Positions 61,699 through 64,000 of a stretch of DNA of 64,000 nucleotides are shown here, one piece after another. Positions within the stretch are counted from its first letter, which is position 1, and each line of letters starts with the position of its first letter. Origin of the DNA: Pseudomonas brassicacearum (GTDB taxonomy: Bacteria; Pseudomonadota; Gammaproteobacteria; Pseudomonadales; Pseudomonadaceae); NCBI RefSeq assembly GCF_003732225.1, contig NZ_MOBJ01000009.1:587847-651846 (forward strand). The letters are read 5' to 3'. Below the pieces are notes generated by a model that worked only from the letters and a program-made list of their open reading frames with translations, had not been told where the DNA came from and made no database searches. The position numbers and the translations under genes were made by a program.

Positions 61699-61851
61699 AT
61701 GAAACGCACAACTACTTTGATCCTGGTGATGTCAGCAATGCTGCTGCTTGGCGGATGCTGGCCGTATTGGCATGACCGTGATGGTCGCGGACATGATCAT
61801 GGGCGTTACTACGGTGACGATCATCGGGGACAAGAGTATCGCCGCTGGTAA
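61699..61851 (+). CDS. Small His/Asp/Arg-rich lipoprotein
   Basis: The 50-residue protein has a lipoprotein signal (MKRTTTLILVMSAMLLLGGC, lipidated Cys20), then WPYWHDRDGRGHDHGRYYGD and a short charged tail. It is a paralogue of the 82-residue protein at 63221, which shares MKRT, LLLGGCWPYW and a His/Asp/Arg tail. The tail might bind metals or anionic envelope components; no function is known. Confidence 0.7.
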   Translation: MKRTTTLILVMSAMLLLGGCWPYWHDRDGRGHDHGRYYGDDHRGQEYRRW

Positions 61852-62055
61852 GATCGCGGTATCGGGGGCGGGATAGATCCGTTACTCAGCGCTCAGACTC
61901 GAATCCTGGCAGTCCAATCGACTGCCGAGGGAGGGCGCGCGGTTGAGGTTGAACGAACTCCAGGGTCTCTCGCGCTCTCGTTAGATGGGGCCAAATCCTT
62001 TTGGCTGATCCCATCGTGCCTGGCAGGTGTGACGAAGGTATGACAGGGGCGAAAA

Positions 62056-62084
62056 GAACAGCCCGACGCAAGGTCGGGCTGTTC
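62056..62084 (-). terminator. Rho-independent terminator
   Basis: The 12-base stem gaacagcccgac / gtcgggctgttc with a 5-base loop is followed, on the leftward strand, by TTTT. It lies just beyond the stop of the glycine-zipper gene. Confidence 0.75.
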
Positions 62085-62106
62085 GCGTACACGTAAATTC
62101 AGTCAC

Positions 62107-62544
62107 TTAATCGTGCTTATACTTATTCTTGTACTTATGTTTGTGTTTGCCGTTATAACTATTGCCTCCTGAACTGCGATTACGATTATCGTCGGACAGG
62201 TTATTACCTACTGCGCCGCCTGCGGCGCCACCAAGGCCAGCGCCAATGGTGGAGCCGGTTGTGCCACCCAGTTGATGGCCAATGACCGAGCCGCCTGCCG
62301 ATCCGAGCCCGCCGCCGATAGCCGCGTTGGTTTTGTTGCCTCTCGGCGCACCGACGGCGCTACCGGCAGCACCGCCTACACCAGCGCCAACCGCTGCCCC
62401 CGTACTTCCGCCAAGCTGCTGGCCGACGATATTACCCAGTACGCCACCAACGCCGCCGCCGACGGCTGCGGAACCATCCCCAGCGGCCATTGCGCCTTGT
62501 GTGATCAGAGCACCTAGAGCAAGAGTAAGCAGTGTTATGCGCAT
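62107..62544 (-). CDS. Exported glycine-zipper protein
   Basis: The 145-residue protein has a signal peptide (cleavage near GAMAAG) and a long Gly/Ala-rich glycine-zipper region with tandem GGVGG, GQQLGGSTGAAVGAGVGGAAG and GHQLGGTTGSTIGAGLGGAA repeats (read as successive units). A Lys/His/Tyr tail (HKHKYKNKYKHD) ends it. Glycine-zipper proteins insert into or span the envelope. A terminator follows. The tail is an unusual addition that might interact with polyanions. Confidence 0.7.
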   Translation of the reverse strand: MRITLLTLALGALITQGAMAAGDGSAAVGGGVGGVLGNIVGQQLGGSTGAAVGAGVGGAAGSAVGAPRGNKTNAAIGGGLGSAGGSVIGHQLGGTTGSTIGAGLGGAAGGAVGNNLSDDNRNRSSGGNSYNGKHKHKYKNKYKHD

Positions 62545-62817
62545 GCTGTGGACCTCAAAAAGTAGGTGTTGCGTTCAGGCTGCTATTTCAGAGTGTTGAG
62601 CATTTTGAAACAGTACGCTTTTGCTGCCCATCGCCAAGCTTCTCTCTGCAGCGCGTTTTAATCCGATGGATATCTAGAAATGTAGAGGCTGCTGCAGAGT
62701 TAAAGTTCGACCCGTGGAAAGGATGGGTTTTCTATAGGCATGGAGACACCTTGCCGAGGTAGCATGGCGAATACGTGCGTGGGTTACTCAACTATCAAAC
62801 ACGAGAGGGATGCAGCA

Positions 62818-63054
62818 ATGACTGAGCGCCATTTGATCCACTCAGAAACACTTTCGAACGGATGCAAGATTGAGGTCAGGGCCAAGATACTGAGGGACGG
62901 CTCGCTGCAGATGTTCATCGGTGTTTACCGCCCAGACGGCACGGCCATCCTTGAGGACAACGACCCCAAACCGCATCTGCTGGACATGGAAGACGCTCTG
63001 GACTGGGGGATCGACATTGCGAGACGTACCGGTCACCACGAAAAAATTCAGTAA
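62818..63054 (+). CDS. Small hypothetical protein
   Basis: The 78-residue soluble protein MTERHLIHSETLSNGCKIEV... has a beta-rich first half (AKILRDGSLQMFIGVYRPDG) and an acidic helix (HLLDMEDALDWGIDIARRTG). GAGAGGG lies upstream of the ATG. It resembles short phage- or island-borne proteins of unknown function; the impression is weak. Confidence 0.55.
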   Translation: MTERHLIHSETLSNGCKIEVRAKILRDGSLQMFIGVYRPDGTAILEDNDPKPHLLDMEDALDWGIDIARRTGHHEKIQ

Positions 63055-63220
63055 GGTTTGACGATCGCGGGATCTGGCTTTTTGGCTTGTCGCATCTGAC
63101 GAGTGAATCATTGAACTGCTTGATGGTCGTACCTACGGTTGAACAACGCTTTCCGAGTTGAACTCGGGGGGAGCGACAACCCATCTCCGTAGCTCTGACC
63201 TTTGCTTTTAGGGTGTTCAA

Positions 63221-63469
63221 ATGAAGCGCACAGCGTTAATGATCCTGGCCATTTCAAGTTCTCTCCTGCTGGGAGGTTGCTGGCCTTACTGGGAAGATGG
63301 CGGAGGGTACGGTCGAGAACATGATCGAGGCCGTGATCATGGTCGTGAGTATGACCGTGCCTATGAGCATCGCGATGATCGGCGGTATGACCGAGGCTAT
63401 GAACGTCGTGAAAATGATCAGGGTTATGATCGCAACCACGGTCGAGATCATGATGACAGAGGCGACTGA
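63221..63469 (+). CDS. His/Asp/Arg-rich lipoprotein, paralogue of the one at 61699
   Basis: The 82-residue protein has a lipoprotein signal (MKRTALMILAISSSLLLGGC, lipidated Cys20) and then WPYWEDGGGYGREHDRGRDH and a low-complexity tail of Arg, Asp, His, Tyr and Gly. The tail is made of loosely repeated YDR/HDR units. It is longer than its paralogue by about 32 residues, consistent with repeat expansion. Its function is unknown. Confidence 0.7.
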   Translation: MKRTALMILAISSSLLLGGCWPYWEDGGGYGREHDRGRDHGREYDRAYEHRDDRRYDRGYERRENDQGYDRNHGRDHDDRGD

Positions 63470-63511
63470 CGCTTGACGCTACGGTCGCGGTTTTCAGGGT
63501 GAGGAAACATC

Positions 63512-63910
63512 ATGCGGATTTTGACAGAGGGGATAGCTCGGCCCATCAGCCAATGGCTGGTCGCGGCGGGTATTGGTCTATTCGCACTGGTGCCCAATGT
63601 GCTGGCTCAAACCACACCGCAAGCCGCTCAAGAGATAAAGAGCTTGCTGGATTTTGTCGAGCACAGTGAGTGTCGGTTTGTGCGCAACGGGAGCGAATAC
63701 CCGGGTTCTCAGGCTCGGGCCCATCTGGAGAAGAAGCTGAATTATCTCGAAGGCAAGAACATGGTGAGCAGTGCCGAAGATTTCATCGATCTTGCGGCCA
63801 CTAAAAGCAGCATGAGTGGCACGGCCTATGAGGTGCGATGTCCAGCAGGAGTACAACCGACGAACATTTGGTTGAAGACCGAGCTACAGAGGCAACGTCA
63901 GCTTCATTGA
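63512..63910 (+). CDS. Exported DUF5329-like protein
   Basis: The 132-residue protein has a signal peptide (cleavage near NVLAQ). The mature part fits the DUF5329 pattern: EIKSLLDFVEHSECRFVRNG, ARAHLEKKLNYLEGKN, SSAEDFIDLAATKSSMSGTA and YEVRCPAG, including the two conserved cysteines that could form a disulfide. It is probably periplasmic and of unknown role. GAGGAAACATC precedes the ATG. It starts 42 bases after the lipoprotein gene, perhaps as one transcript. Confidence 0.7.
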   Translation: MRILTEGIARPISQWLVAAGIGLFALVPNVLAQTTPQAAQEIKSLLDFVEHSECRFVRNGSEYPGSQARAHLEKKLNYLEGKNMVSSAEDFIDLAATKSSMSGTAYEVRCPAGVQPTNIWLKTELQRQRQLH

Positions 63911-64000
63911 GTCTGTCTTGAGTCGAAACAAAGCCCGGCATAGCGCTTAATGCTGTTCACTTAAGCGGAGCAGCCTTACGGTCTACTGGAAAACGGGTCT

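Noticed and set aside
1..64000. CRISPR array, prophage or complete insertion sequence
   Set aside because: No regularly spaced direct repeats, no transposase and no phage structural genes were seen; only REPINs, the palindrome family and an integrase scar.

Overview
The window is a 64 kb chromosomal stretch of a fluorescent-group Pseudomonas. Evidence is the GC-rich coding with Pseudomonas-type gene content (phaG-type transacylase, CusABC, PuuA/PuuB/PuuR-like genes, tRNA-Cys/tRNA-Leu pair) and two families of REP/REPIN palindromes typical of the P. fluorescens complex (GTGGGAGCGAGCTTGCTCGC and GTAGCAGCTGCCGAGCCTGC cores).

Layout. 1-3556: the N-terminus of a divergent LuxR-like regulator, then a nitrilase-type amidase, a PotF-like polyamine-binding protein and a P1 (S58) peptidase. 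3557-6650: a patchwork of short genes and gene remnants (truncated VOC gene, GFA remnant, RibD-type reductase, metallopeptidase-like protein, TPR protein) punctuated by three copies of one palindromic repeat. 7041-11632: an MFS transporter, a bicupin, a double GNAT and an aldehyde dehydrogenase. 12167-30341: a large catabolic block: HAD hydrolase, DAO-type flavin oxidase, a complete Dpp-like ABC importer with its two ATPases fused, a three-subunit HcnABC/opine-oxidase-like flavoprotein, an ArgE-like deacylase, succinate-semialdehyde dehydrogenase, tartrate/D-malate dehydrogenase, hydroxyacid reductase, GABA-type aminotransferase, a second HAD protein and an Lrp regulator. The likely job is import and oxidative breakdown of a peptide-like or opine-like N-substituted amino acid; the substrate is not readable from sequence.

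30385-46969: a solute-binding protein, phaG, a CusABC-type copper/silver efflux operon with a Met/Cys-rich small protein, a cytochrome b plus YedY-like molybdoenzyme pair, a DeoR regulator divergent from an exported HAD phosphatase, and a thiolase / 3-hydroxyacyl-CoA dehydrogenase / TetR operon divergent from an AraC regulator.

47759-50986 is the most unusual locus: three tandem proteins whose last 51 residues carry a Tyr-x10-Gly-(Asp/Lys)-Leu motif, followed in the same direction by a radical SAM/SPASM enzyme. This looks like a peptide- or protein-modification system of unknown product. A Rieske-flavoprotein lies just upstream. 53858-57100 is a PuuB-PuuR-PuuA-like polyamine/amine catabolic set. 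From 58229 on, tRNA-Cys and tRNA-Leu are followed by the C-terminal scar of a tyrosine integrase and a 5 kb run of small, mostly unrecognised genes (small lipoproteins, a glycine-zipper protein, a DUF5329-like protein), which suggests the remains of a tRNA-Leu-integrated island.
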